Source of the DNA: Guadua angustifolia
Taxonomy: Eukaryota; Streptophyta; Magnoliopsida; Poales; Poaceae
Assembly: GCA_036346375.1 (NCBI GenBank)
Contig: CM070520.1
Location: forward strand, 51,354,198 to 51,418,197
Direction: 5' to 3'
DNA: 64,000 nt
The notes below the pieces were generated by a model. That model was not told the DNA's origin. It searched no databases and saw nothing but the letters and a program-made list of their open reading frames with translations. This document shows, piece after piece, positions 21,958-32,554 of this stretch (the stretch's first letter is position 1; each line of letters begins with the position of its first letter). A program made the translations under genes and the position numbers.

Positions 21958-23301
21958 ACCGTCAGGTTCGCCTTTTCCGTAGTTTAATTTAGTTACATTA
22001 GTCCTATAGTCCACGAAAAAGCCAAAAAAAATTTGCGTTCATAGTCTACCATACCTAGAACCACGCCCTAGCCTTTGCACAATTTCGTTTGAGAATCCGT
22101 AATCTTGAGTTTGTGTCCATAGTCGAGTCGTGTTGCTGGTTTAGATCGTGGTCTTAATTTAGTTGTGTTTCATCTCCGCTGCATCATCCCATATCCTACA
22201 CCGATCCTGCCACCAATCGCTATTTGAGTCCTTGTTGGATTCGGATTGTTTTGTGGTTTTCCTCGGTTAGTCCTAGTTGTATTAGGGTTTCTCCTTCATA
22301 AACCCTAATTCCCCACCTCTGTTAGCCATATCGCCACCCCTCATCACAGAACCTGCCACCACAGATCATCGCGTTCCATATCCACTCCATCGCCCTTGAG
22401 TTTGGAGAGGAGCCGCCTAAAACCACGATTCGAGTCCTTAGTAAAACGGCCATAACTTTCGCATACGGACTCGAATTAGGCGAATTTTTTTTTCACAGAT
22501 ATCTACAGAAAATTTTACATCCGATTCTCCCCACTTTGTCGGGTTCACCGAAATTATTTTTGCGAAATTCCCTCTGGAAGATTGAGTTCTCGGCCACCGA
22601 AGTTTGAGCACGCTTTTCGGAAAACACTTCTTATTTCATATCGGTTTCATCTTACATCTGTTAAGGCTGAAAATTTGTGTGCTATCTAAATTTGTGCTCC
22701 TGATCCTAGGAAAAATATCAGAAAAATCAAAGAAAAATAAAAAAAATTGTGAAAGAAGCCTAGAGCAAAAAAAAAATTTGTGAAGGAAGGCAGCGAAGAG
22801 CAAAAAAAAAAAAAAAAAAGAAAGAGGACAGGAGCAAGGGTAGGTGTTTTTACCGTGCCTGAGAAAAGTGTTTTGCTATTCTCATGATATCTGTTCATAT
22901 ATTCTCGCGCCTTTGTTGCTTGTTTCTATACCTTCCTTGCTTTCTGCAGCCTAGAATAAGGACACGTTTAGACCAAAGAACTAGGGCAAGAGCTTTTGGA
23001 CATTTATTCAGCATTACTATCTCATTCTTGAATTGTGTGCCACTCAATACATATAACCTTCCTCTGACTCCACATATACATCCTTCGATCGGCAAGACAG
23101 TTATTGACCCTTGCAATCGCTTCATCACGCCTCACGGTTGTCACGAACCCGACCACCGGTTGCACCGTCCCTCATTGTGTTGGTAAGAACCGTAAGAACT
23201 TGGTAAGATTGCTTGAGAGCGAGAGATCCCACCTCCTAGTAGTTCATAGGGCTCATAATACTTGTGTTTGTATTTCCCTCTGTCCTTTTTCTGTGCTAAC
23301 C

Positions 23302-24747
23302 ATGGCAGGTGGCAAGAAGGGCAGGAACGAGGATGATGATGTTACCATCAATGACTGTGTCCTTCATTCGAGTTGTCGACCATCTTTGGGCGAGATAAAA
23401 ATGATGTTCAAGGAGCATGCCACGACAACGAACAAGACCCTTGAGAGCATCGATCGACGAGTTTCCACCCTCACCGAAAGGATGGATGCCATCGAAAAAC
23501 GCCCTCCAGCGACCATTGATGGAGGTGCATCCATCAACAACGGCAACCACGACCAAGATGAGGATGGAGATTTTGAGGAAGATGAAGATGAGCAGCAACG
23601 TGCCGCCAGGGAACGTGCTGCTCAACGAGACGCCCGTCTTCATGACCGTCTTCGCCGCAACCATCACGGTATGGGAGGTAATAACCAGAACCGCAATGAT
23701 GATCCTTTCGCTAAGGTAAAATTCACCATCCCTTCCTTTTCTGGCGGTTATGATGCTGATGCTTACTTAGATTGGGAGATGACGGTCGAGCAGAAATTTA
23801 ACTCCCATCTAGTTCCCGAGATTCATAGAGTTAGACAAGCCACTAGTGAATTTAAAGATTTTGCTATAATCGGTGGAATGAACTAGTAAATGCCCGCTAC
23901 AACTTGATTCTTGGGCGAGATTAAAAGATGCTATCGTAATAGATTTGTTCCTCCTTCCTACCAACGTGATATGCACAAGAGATTGCAACGATTAGATCAA
24001 GGTAGTATGACTGTTCGGGAATATTACCAAGAGCTTCAAAAGGGTATGTTACGTTGTGGGGTAGTAGAGGAACCCGAGGATAAGATTGCTCGCTTTTACG
24101 GTGGTTTGCGCCCGTAAATTCAGGATATTGTTGACTATAAAGAATATACAATCACAATCGCTTGTTTCAACTTGCTATGTTAGCAGAGAAGGAGTTGCGA
24201 GGCGCCATTCTAAGAGCAGAACAACGCCGCGAAGACCTTCACGCCCCGAATGACTACGGGACAAGCGAAGACAGTGCCTTCTTCCACCTTCCGTCCAGCT
24301 GCACCGACACCTTCGACGAGCACACGACCGGCACCGACAGCACCGCCCGCCCGTGCTGCGGACAGCAGCAAGTCGGCCCCGCCAACACCGGCCAAGAGCT
24401 CCTCCGTCGCTTCCACAGGCCGCACATCAACGGGAATTTGTTGCCATAAGTGCCAAGGGATTGGCCACGTCAAGAGAGAATGCCCTAGCCAGCGGGCATA
24501 CATCGCCACCGACGACGGAGGTTACATCAGTGCCTCCGATGTTGAGGATGAGATCGACGACACCGTGGTGGGCGGCAGCGAGGTTGATGATGGTGCCACC
24601 TTTGGCGCCGAGGATACCGCTGCGTCTGGGGCCATCATTGTCCAACGGTCCTTAGCGCACAAATGGAGCAAGCCGAGCGGCGGCGGAAGCCACAATTTGT
24701 TCCAGATTTTCTTCGTCATCAACAACCGACGAGCGCGTGATCATTGA
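23302..24747 (+). pseudogene. gag: gag of the CRM-like element
   Basis: The capsid/nucleocapsid precursor. The ATG at 23302 (context ACCATGG) was chosen over the upstream in-frame ATG at 23104 because it begins the conserved MAGGKKG start and the region before it looks like leader. Residues 1-130 are hydrophilic with a coiled-coil-like stretch and an acidic run. The capsid core follows (VKFTIPSFSGGYDADAYLDWEM, RVRQATSEFKDFA), breaks at 23886, and continues out of frame at 23911-24117 (YQRDMHKRLQRLDQGSMTVREYYQEL, IARFYGGLRP). A third segment (24250-24747) holds the CCHC knuckle CHKCQGIGHVKREC after a Pro/Ser/Ala-rich linker. At least two frameshifts are present. Confidence 0.85.
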
Positions 24748-27700
24748 CTCGGCAATGCAACAACTTGGTGAGTACAGATTTGGTCAAGAAGCTTGGCTTG
24801 ACCACACGCCCGCAAGACCACATCCATACCACATTCAATGGTTGAATGATTCCTAAAGCTAAGGTAACACAAACAGTTCGGGTTCATTTTTCCATTGGTT
24901 CCTATTCGATTTTGCTGATTGTGATGTGGTTCCGATGCAAGCTTGCTCTCTTTATTGGGTCGCCTATGGGAATATGACACCGATGCACTTCACCACGGTA
25001 GAAGTAATAAATACACTTTTATGCATAAGGGAAAGAAAATTACACTTCTACCTTTGACCCCGCTGAAATTGTTAAATCGATAGGAGCGGATTGCTAATGA
25101 CAAGAAACCCATTGATGAAAAATCTGAAATTCAGCATGTAGCCAACCAAATTAAATTGAGGAATCCTGCCTTGCTTGCTACAAAATCTGATCTTGCTGCC
25201 ATTAGTGATGATGCTTTGTGCTATGCTTTGATATGCAAAGATGCTTTGTTTTCATTGGATGATATGCCCATATTTTGCCTCCTACTTGTCACTAACCTTT
25301 TGCGGAGTATGCGGATGTTTTTCTGTGAGATACCTCCAGACTCCCACCCATACGAGGGATTGAGCACCAAATTGATTTGATACCGGGCGAGTTTGCCAAA
25401 CCGAAATGCTTATAGGACCAACCCCGAGGAGACTAAGGAGATTCAGCGCCAAGTCCAAGATCTTTTGGATCGCGGGTATGTACGTGAGAGCCTTAGTCCT
25501 TGTCTTTGTTCTGTTCTTTTGGTTCCTAAGAAAGATGGCGGTTAGGCGCATGTGCGTGGATTGTAGAGCCATTAACAATATCACAATAAGGTATCGCCAT
25601 CCTATTCCTAGGTTAGACGACATGCTTGATGAGTTAAGTGGTTCTATAATTTTTTCTAAGGTTGACTTGCGTAGTGGATACCACCAAATAAGAATGAAAT
25701 TGGGAGATGAATGGAAAACAGACTTTTAAAACCAAGTTTGGATTGTATGAGTGGTTAGTCATGCCTTTTGGGTTAACTAATGCACCTAGCACTTTCATGC
25801 GCTTAATGAACGAGGTTTTGAGCTTTCATTGGAAAATTTGTGGTGGTTTATTTTGATGATATATTGATTTACAGACAAGTCATTACATGAACATCTTGAT
25901 CATCTACGTGCTGTTTTTGATGCTTTGCGTCTTTGCGCTTATTTGGTAACCTCGAGAAGTGCACTTTTTGCAACCGAACGAGTATCGTTTCTTGGCTATG
26001 TTGTGACTCGAGGAATTGAGGTGGATGAAGCCAAGGTGCACGCGATTAGAGTTGGCCAACGCCGACGATTTCACAAGTCGCGGAGTTTCCATGGACTTGC
26101 CGGATTTTACCGCCGCTTTGTGAAGGATTTCAGCACCATTGCAGCCCCATTGAATGAGTTGACGAAGAAGGAGTTGTTTTCCATTGGGGCAAGCACAGAG
26201 AATGCCTTCAACCTTTTGAAAGATAAGCTTACTAATGCACCTTTACTCCAACTTCCCGATTTTGATAAGACCTTTGAGCTTGAATGTGATGCTAGTGGGA
26301 TTGGAATTGGTGGTGTTTTGATGCAAGATAGAAAACACATTGCTTATTTTAGCGAAAAATTGAGTGGTCCTGTTTTGAATTATTCCACGATGATAAAGAA
26401 TTGTATGCTCTTGTGCGATCTTTAGAAACGTGGCAACATTATCTTTGGCCCAAAGAATTTGTTATTCATTCCGATCATGAGTCATTTGAAACATATTCGC
26501 GATCAAGTGAAACTCAATCGTAGACATGCTAAATGGGTTGAATTTATTGAATCTTTTCCTTATGTTATCAAACACAAGAAAGGGAAGGATAATGTGATTG
26601 CTGATGCCTTGTCTAGGAGATATACCATGTTGTCCCAACTTGATTGTCGAATATTTGGATTGGAATCAATTAAAGAACAATATGTCAATGATGATGATTT
26701 TAAAGATGTCTTGCTGCATTGCAAAGAGGGAAGAACATGGGACAAATATGTGATAAATGATGGATTTGTGTTTAGAGCTAACCGCCTATGCATTCCAGCT
26801 TGGTTCCGTTCGTTTTCTTTTTGATCAGAGGCTCATGGAGGAGGTTTGATGGGTCATTTTGGTGCCAAGAAGACGGAGGTCGTGCTGTCCGCTCACTTCT
26901 TTTGGCCGAAGATGAGGCGAGACATTGAGAGGTTTGTATTCCGCTGCACTACATGTCAAAAGGCTAAGTCACGATTGAATCCACATGGTTTATATATGCC
27001 TCTTCCTGTTCCTAGCACTCCATGGGAGGATATATCTATGGACTTTGTTTTAGGACCCCTAGGACCAAGAGGGGAGGGATAGTATTTTTGTGGTGGTTGA
27101 TAGATTTTCTAAGATGGCTCACTTTATTCCTTGTCATAAGAGCGACGATGTTTGTTAATGTTGCTAACCTTTTCTTTCAAGAAATCGTTAAGCTTGCATG
27201 GTATGCCTTCTACTATTGTTTCAGATCGTGATGCCAAGTTTTTGAGCCACTTTTGGAGAACTCTATGGAATAAATTGGGGACCAAGCTGCTGTTTTCAAC
27301 AACATGTCATCCCCAAACCGATGGCCAAACCGAGGTAGTAAATCGTACATTATCTACTATGTTGAGGACTGTTACGAAGAAGAATTTGAAGATGTGGGAA
27401 GAGTGTTTGCCGATGTTGAGTTCGCTTATAATAGGGCGGTACACTCCACCACCAAGGTAAGTCCTTTTCGTAGTGTATGGCTTCAATCCCGTGCTCCTAT
27501 TGATCTATTACCTTTACCTACTAGTGAACGAGTTAATCATGATGCTAAGGAACGTGCTGAATTTATTCTGAAATTGCATGAAAAGACTAGAGAAAATATT
27601 GAAATGATGAATGAAAGGTATAGGATCAAGGGAAGTAAAGGTAGAAAGGAAGTAAAACTTGAACCGGGTGATTTAGTATGGTTACACTTGCGAAAGGATC

Positions 27701-28008
27701 GTTTTCCAGAATTGAGAAAGTCTAAATTAATGCCTAGAGCTGATGGTCCTTTCAAGATACTTGAGAAAATAAATGATAATGCATATAAACTTGAGTTGCT
27801 GCCCGAATTTGGGGTTAGTCCCACATTTAACATTGCAGATTTGAAGCCGTTCATGGGAGAAGAAGATGAGCTTGAGTCGAGGACGACTCCACTTCAAGAG
27901 GGGGAGGATGATGAGGACATCACTTCAATGCATACGCCCGAGACTCCTCCAGTTGTGATGCAAGGACCCATCACAAGAGCACGAGCACGGCAATTGAATC
28001 AACAGTGA
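24748..28008 (+). pseudogene. pol: pol of the CRM-like element (PR-RT-RNase H-INT)
   Basis: The protease region (about 24750-25100) is badly frameshifted. RT runs 25380-26060: RRMCVDCRAINNIT, FSKVDLRSGYHQIRM, the FGLTNAPSTFM segment and a VVYFDDILI active site at about 25838-25867, but in three frames. The RNase H start is at about 26275 (ELECDASGIGIGGVLMQ). Integrase has a zinc-binding H/C region (GHFGAKKT ... RCTTCQKAK, 26846-26970), then core pieces SDRDAKFLSHFW and CHPQTDGQTEVVNRTL. The final frame (27304-28008) includes GDLVWLHLRKDRFP and FKILEKINDNAYKLEL, and ends in the 3' LTR with GPITRARARQLN. No classical chromodomain is seen. The polyprotein is inactive. Confidence 0.85.
27897..27908 (+). 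promoter_or_regulatory. Polypurine tract of the CRM-like element
   Basis: AGAGGGGGAGGA directly abuts the 3' LTR. It is the expected plus-strand primer site and, unusually, lies inside the pol reading frame, since pol extends about 100 bases into the LTR. Confidence 0.75.
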
Positions 28009-28829
28009 GCTCGCTCCTAAGTGCCCGTCTGATACTTGTGAGAATGGTATGCTACCTAATGATATTATTGATTATATTGTACTTAGGAACTTTGGAGAGG
28101 ATCATGAAGGCCTTGGGAACCAGCAAGGGCCAGGAGGGAGGCAAGGAGGGCGTCCAATTCAAGTTGGAGGTCTAATTCGTCTCGGAGTCGACTACCTCGG
28201 CCACCAGGAGCAGCGTTCACTAAAATCGTCGCCCAGGCCACAAACGGGCTCCGATTTTGATGATCCACATATGCCTCGAAAGCTAAGGAGATAAACTTTC
28301 CAATGGCACTGGTTTCAGGTCATTTGGACTTCGGAGTCGATGGGAATTCACGTTGTAAGTTGGCGGACAGAATCTGTCCCAGGGTGCTGCGTCACCAATT
28401 TGGGCCCTTGGCCCATGTATCGTGTTGGAGTCCATCACGGACGCGTCTAGGGTTTCTAGGACGTCCCCTAGCCTTTATATCCAGTAGCCGCCGCTAGGGT
28501 TTGATTTGGGGTTTTGCTTAGATTAATTCTGTCTTTGAACAGTGTCGCCGTTCATCGGTTTGTAAGACCCCAACTCGAGAGCTTCATCCTCAATTGCAAA
28601 TTCAGTTGCATCTTTCTTGTTCTTGCTTGTGTTCTCGATTCATTGGCAGGGATTAGCCTTCGTGGCGAGGTCAACCGGGCAGCGCACGGTTGATAACCAG
28701 AGGACGCGTGGTGCTGCGATTGCAGGGGTTTTGATCGTGCCGATCAAGAAGCCGGATCGTGTGTGCCTCGCGCCGCCTAATCGACTTATCCTCCACCTGA
28801 CGGAAGTTCGGGCAACCCCGTCCCCATCA
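27909..28829 (+). repeat. 3' LTR of the CRM-like element
   Basis: The 921-bp counterpart of 21020-21937. The first 100 bases code for the pol C-terminus. The LTR ends CCCATCA at 28829, followed by AAAG and then the resumed third unit of the tandem array (CTCTACACATGTTG). Confidence 0.9.
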
Positions 28830-29169
28830 AAAGCTCTACACATGTTGTCTAGCTAGGTGCTCTCCTCAAGCACGGGAGCCGATTCCAAACACCGGACGAT
28901 CCGGTAGTGGTTAGGATAACGCATTGGATCATCCTCTAACTGTACAACTTTCGCCGTGTGCTACAACGGAACTACAAATCAGGATGGTCCGGTATGTGTA
29001 AATATATGTATACCGGACCATCCTACTAGCATAAAGCCTTCGGTACAGATTGTCATGAAAGAGTACAAAGTTAAATAAAATTGTCATGAAATGCATCGCT
29101 CCAATCTAGGCGAACACAACGAAATCGAAATACGACATATCAAGCAAGTTAGAGTGCATAACAACCGAA

Positions 29170-29600
29170 AAGACAAGTGGCACAATAAGCAAAGAACTAC
29201 TTGTCCGTGCTTGGACTAGTACCAAAAGATCGGAGCCGAGCCGAGTCTTCCCTATCACCTCGCCAACACCGCCGACGCCAGCTCGCCGAGGTTCTTCTCC
29301 TAGGACATTGTAGCTTTAGTCTCCTCATCGGGGCCTTTGAACCTATTGGTGAAGGGTGAGCAATCGCTGGTCACCGGCAAGGGGATCCGATGGGCTGTCT
29401 GCGTGCGCGACCGTCAGTTCGGAGGTCGATCCACAACACCAGATAGCAATATTCTCTCGTGATTTGAGTAATCACAAAGAACGTGTGTTGAGTCCGGAGA
29501 CCGATGTTCGTATATGTTGGCGCAGTGTTATCCTCATCGAGGGCCTTAGGGCTGTAGGTGAACTCACAAGAGCACACTCGGCGGCAATGACCGGATCGTC
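29170..29600. repeat. Diverged fourth copy of the ~775-bp unit
   Basis: The stretch follows the same order of landmarks as the array units: AAAGATCGGAGCCG, a TATTCTCT..GTGAT block, AATCACAAAGA, then a GGAGACC..TGTT motif and a CTCCTC- or TCCTCATCGAG-like end, with many substitutions and gaps. It adjoins the minus-strand frame to its right and suggests where the array unit came from. Confidence 0.5.
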
Positions 29601-29815
29601 GCCAACTTGAGGAGTCGGCATCGCATCGATAGGTGCGTAACTCAACGATACTACACTCGAAGCGCCATCTCGCTACCATGTCAAGATGCACGGACGTATG
29701 TTCGTATCGATTGAGCACGGGCGAGCATGGTTGATGTGGGTGCATCCGCTAAAGTAGGTGGAGTAGTGGACAACGGAGCGGATGCCTTATCACCGGCGAT
29801 CTCGAGAACATCCTG

Positions 29816-31604
29816 TCAAGACCGTGAGGTGCCGTGGGAACGTTGACACGGAGGTGGGCAGAAGCCCCAATAGAAGCAAGTGGGGCAGCAATGCCAGTGG
29901 CGGGAGGTGGAATCTGAGGCGGCAACTCGAGTATATGCAAGACCAACTGCATTGTACAACTGACCAAAGCAGCCTGAGAAGAAAGTGAACATCTGAGCCA
30001 TTTGCATCTGACCTTGTAGCAAAGCTGCCTGGGTCGTCTGCTGATGCAACCTCATCTCCTCTAGTAATTGGGTCTGTGTCTCCCGCTGTTGGGCAATTGA
30101 AGCTGCCTAAGACTTCTGCAACTCAACAATCGAAGAAATTACGTGAGTAAGCTCGGAGGGCTGAGAAATAGAAGCCGCAATCACCGGTGTCACGTCAGGA
30201 GCTGCTAACGGTGCAGCTGAGTCATCTCGGTCCTCAGGTACAGAGCCTGATCCACCTGCCTCGTGGTTGTGGGCTTGGACTGGTGGAAAGTACTCAGGGT
30301 CTTCCTCCTCCTCGTCGTTGTCATCCCAGTCAATATCAATGATCCGCGCCAACCCAGCATGCTCCTCAACCTCTGCTAGTGCCTGGTCCTCCCCTTGAGC
30401 GGTCTCTCTCGGTTCCTCAGATATCTGCTCCTGAGCCCTCCTCATGGAACGCTAGCCTCTGCGTCTGTCGTCAAGAGATGGAGGCATGTACTGACGAAGA
30501 TGAACTCGCGCTTCCAAGTACTCCTCACGATGCTCGTCGAGAGCGAAGGTACTGCATATGTAAGAAATTATATGCGCAAATGGTTGTTGTCTGGCCAAAC
30601 TCATAGCATCTGCAATAGCATCTTCAATCTCACAAATGATAAAGTAGAGAATGTCGAACGACTCGTGAGATAGGATCGAATAAAGTAGCCACTGCTGCAA
30701 ACTAGTGATCATCTCGGCATTCCCAATCCTCGGCAACAGTGACTTCCTCAAAGCCATGTGGACCGCCTTTGCCTCAGGAGTGAGACGGTCTGGATAGCGA
30801 ATGGATCCAACGGGGAACGGCTGCTGGAATAGAAAGCGAATCTGGTCATCTGTCGGGAAACACCCTCCGGCCTTAGCACGACGAGGCAGTGTGCTGTCTG
30901 CGTGCACCACCTGATGCAAAGTTCGGGCCTCCTCCTCAAAACCAAACAACTCAAGCAAAGTGGACCTGTACACCCTCTAGGGTTCTCCGTCGTGCATGAA
31001 CTGAATGTATCTGTACTCGGGTCGATCCAAACTGCGTGGCGTAGAAGTCTCGACCCACTTTTCCACTACCGTGTCGAACTCACAATAGCCCGTAAGACCT
31101 TCAAATGGTCAAGTGTCTCGAACGCCCACCCCACCCGCTGCCTCTGCAGAAGAGGCGGTTGAGCGCCCCTGCATGCTCAATCGACCCCGAGCTCTCAGAC
31201 GTAATATAGAAGCTCTGAAGAACCGCCCGTAACCTCCTATGAACTCCAAATTCTCGCTCACGGAAACCAAACATTGACATTAGAGAAACGAAGGCTCTTT
31301 ACCCTCCGGGATGAGAGGTTCCGAAGGTCTCTAAGTCTTATCTCAGGGTCACGATGTGGCACATGGTACTCCTCGTCATCTTCCTTTTCATCGCCAGTCT
31401 CCTCCTCATGCGGAACTATGTTGGGGCGAGCACGCACCGCCTAGCAAGTGTGCTCGGAAGATGTCGAACCACCACGAAAAGTGACGCGGCTAGAACGACG
31501 AGGAGGTGCCGCACCACCCTCTGTGAATTGAGTGCCCTCTCCTCTCGACCCCTCTGCTGCTGACTCTGTGTGTCTCTAATCCGCAATTGGCGGCCACGCC
31601 TCAT
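29816..31604 (-). pseudogene. Decayed retroelement-like ORF of unknown class
   Basis: A frameshifted minus-strand reading of about 1.8 kb. From the right: a basic Gln/Arg-rich start (31604-31416, RRGRQLRIRDTQ); a middle part with RPEYRYIQF-like sequence near 31020; a 173-codon block (30973-30452) with LLELFGFEEEARTLHQVV, DRLTPEAKAVHMALRKSLLP and LLYSILSHESFDILYFIICEIED; an acidic segment (30445-30107, DIDWDDNDEEEEDPEYFPP); and a Gln-rich coil (30110-29990, QQRETQTQLLEE, QGQMQMAQMF). It resembles uncharacterised proteins that grass genomes encode in many copies near retroelements (the putative plant transposon protein type). No catalytic motif is visible and function is unknown. Its left side passes into the array-related DNA. 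Confidence 0.45.
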
Positions 31605-32039
31605 GCTCGAGCCAAATTAGATCTCAGCCCATCTCACCGCGCTCGGTACTTATCACATTTTGGACTTCTTAGCCTTCTCACCAAGACAACAACTTCTTTT
31701 CCTTCCTTTTTCCCCGCCATCCGCAAGTTGCACTGTTGAATGTCAAGAACTTGCGTCGTATTCATATGCATTTGAATGGAGTCCAAAGAAACCAGAGGGA
31801 TGTGGATCTCACCGCTTACAAAGTGACTGAGAGTCGATCGCCAGCCGAGGGCTCGGATTTGTCAGCGGCGACAAAACGGGTGGCGTGAATTGGCGTGTGG
31901 CGGCGTCGAGGTGGGTGGAGGATTGGAGTACAGCATCGCAAGGCACGGAAACGGGCTGCGGCGCAAAGCGGCGTGGAGGCGTGGAGAGAGGAGTAGTTAG
32001 GTGCGGTTGATATTAAAGCTCCACAGGCGGTTCTCTGAA

Positions 32040-32420
32040 TGTTGAAGCGTGTTTTTGGATTAGGTTGAGATCAACAGACTGGATGATCCGTTATTGGAAA
32101 CATCACATGACCGGATTGATGCCTCTGTTCGACTTCGGTGGCGAGATGGTCCGCCACCGAGAAAAAGAATCGATCATCTTGTCTAGCGGTGTGCTAGCAC
32201 CTAGCAGAGTCACAATAACAGTGAGCGCGGACAATATGAAGACCGGACGATCCGTATAGGAAAAGATAAAGATGCTCTCGAATGCGAACGATGGAGGCCT
32301 CAAAGCTAAGATTCACATACCGGACGTTAGTTAAGTCGAGAAAAACCGCATCGATTATTGTCCCATTTAATAGTGCTTGGCTTCCTTGGGCCTCTGTTGG
32401 CTTCAATTTACGTGATGATC
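32040..32420. repeat. CCGGACGATCCG-type motif block at the right of the array domain
   Basis: Contains GGATGATCCGT, ACCGGACGATCCGTATAGG and ATACCGGACGT, the same short motif family as the tandem units at 19050-29045. A similar patch occurs at 36590-36640. These look like terminal or subterminal motifs of one element spanning about 18950-32420, but I could not find its termini. Confidence 0.4.
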
Positions 32421-32554
32421 CGACCTAATAGCGAATTACCTACTATACCATCCTCGCACTTTCATGCAACAGCTTTTACTCAAGTCCAATAAAAATATAA
32501 GTTCTATTACATATTAAGTTTTTACACAACGTGTCCCTATTTGCCTTTAACAAC

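Larger units (their letters stand above)
21020..28829 (+). mobile_element. Ty3/gypsy LTR retrotransposon (chromovirus, CRM-like)
   Basis: The 7.8-kb element has LTRs of 918 and 921 bp with few differences between them, a PBS (21940) just after the 5' LTR and a PPT (27897) just before the 3' LTR. AAAG repeats on both sides (21016-21019 and 28830-28833), and the flanks rejoin to the sequence of tandem unit 1, so this is a clean insertion. Domain order gag, PR, RT, RNase H, INT is that of Ty3/gypsy. Gag wording and a pol frame that runs into the 3' LTR resemble the centromeric-retrotransposon clade; that clade assignment is inference. Multiple frameshifts disable it. Confidence 0.9.
19051..29045. 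repeat. Tandem array of ~775-bp units (three copies), split by an LTR element
   Basis: Units start with GATTACACCGAAAGGAAC at 19051, 19832 and 20603, giving periods of 781 and 771 bases. The third unit is interrupted at 21019 by the gypsy element and continues at 28830-29045, where it loses its last part. Copies are highly similar with small indels. Each includes CCGGACGATCCGG-type motifs and a hairpin around TCCGGTATGTGTAAATAT whose 15-bp stem is perfect in the third copy (28981-29024). On the minus strand each unit carries a broken frame (GSEGGPVS ... SDGDESRPFQYHDLHEPA). A more diverged copy of part of the unit lies at about 29170-29600. Confidence 0.85.
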
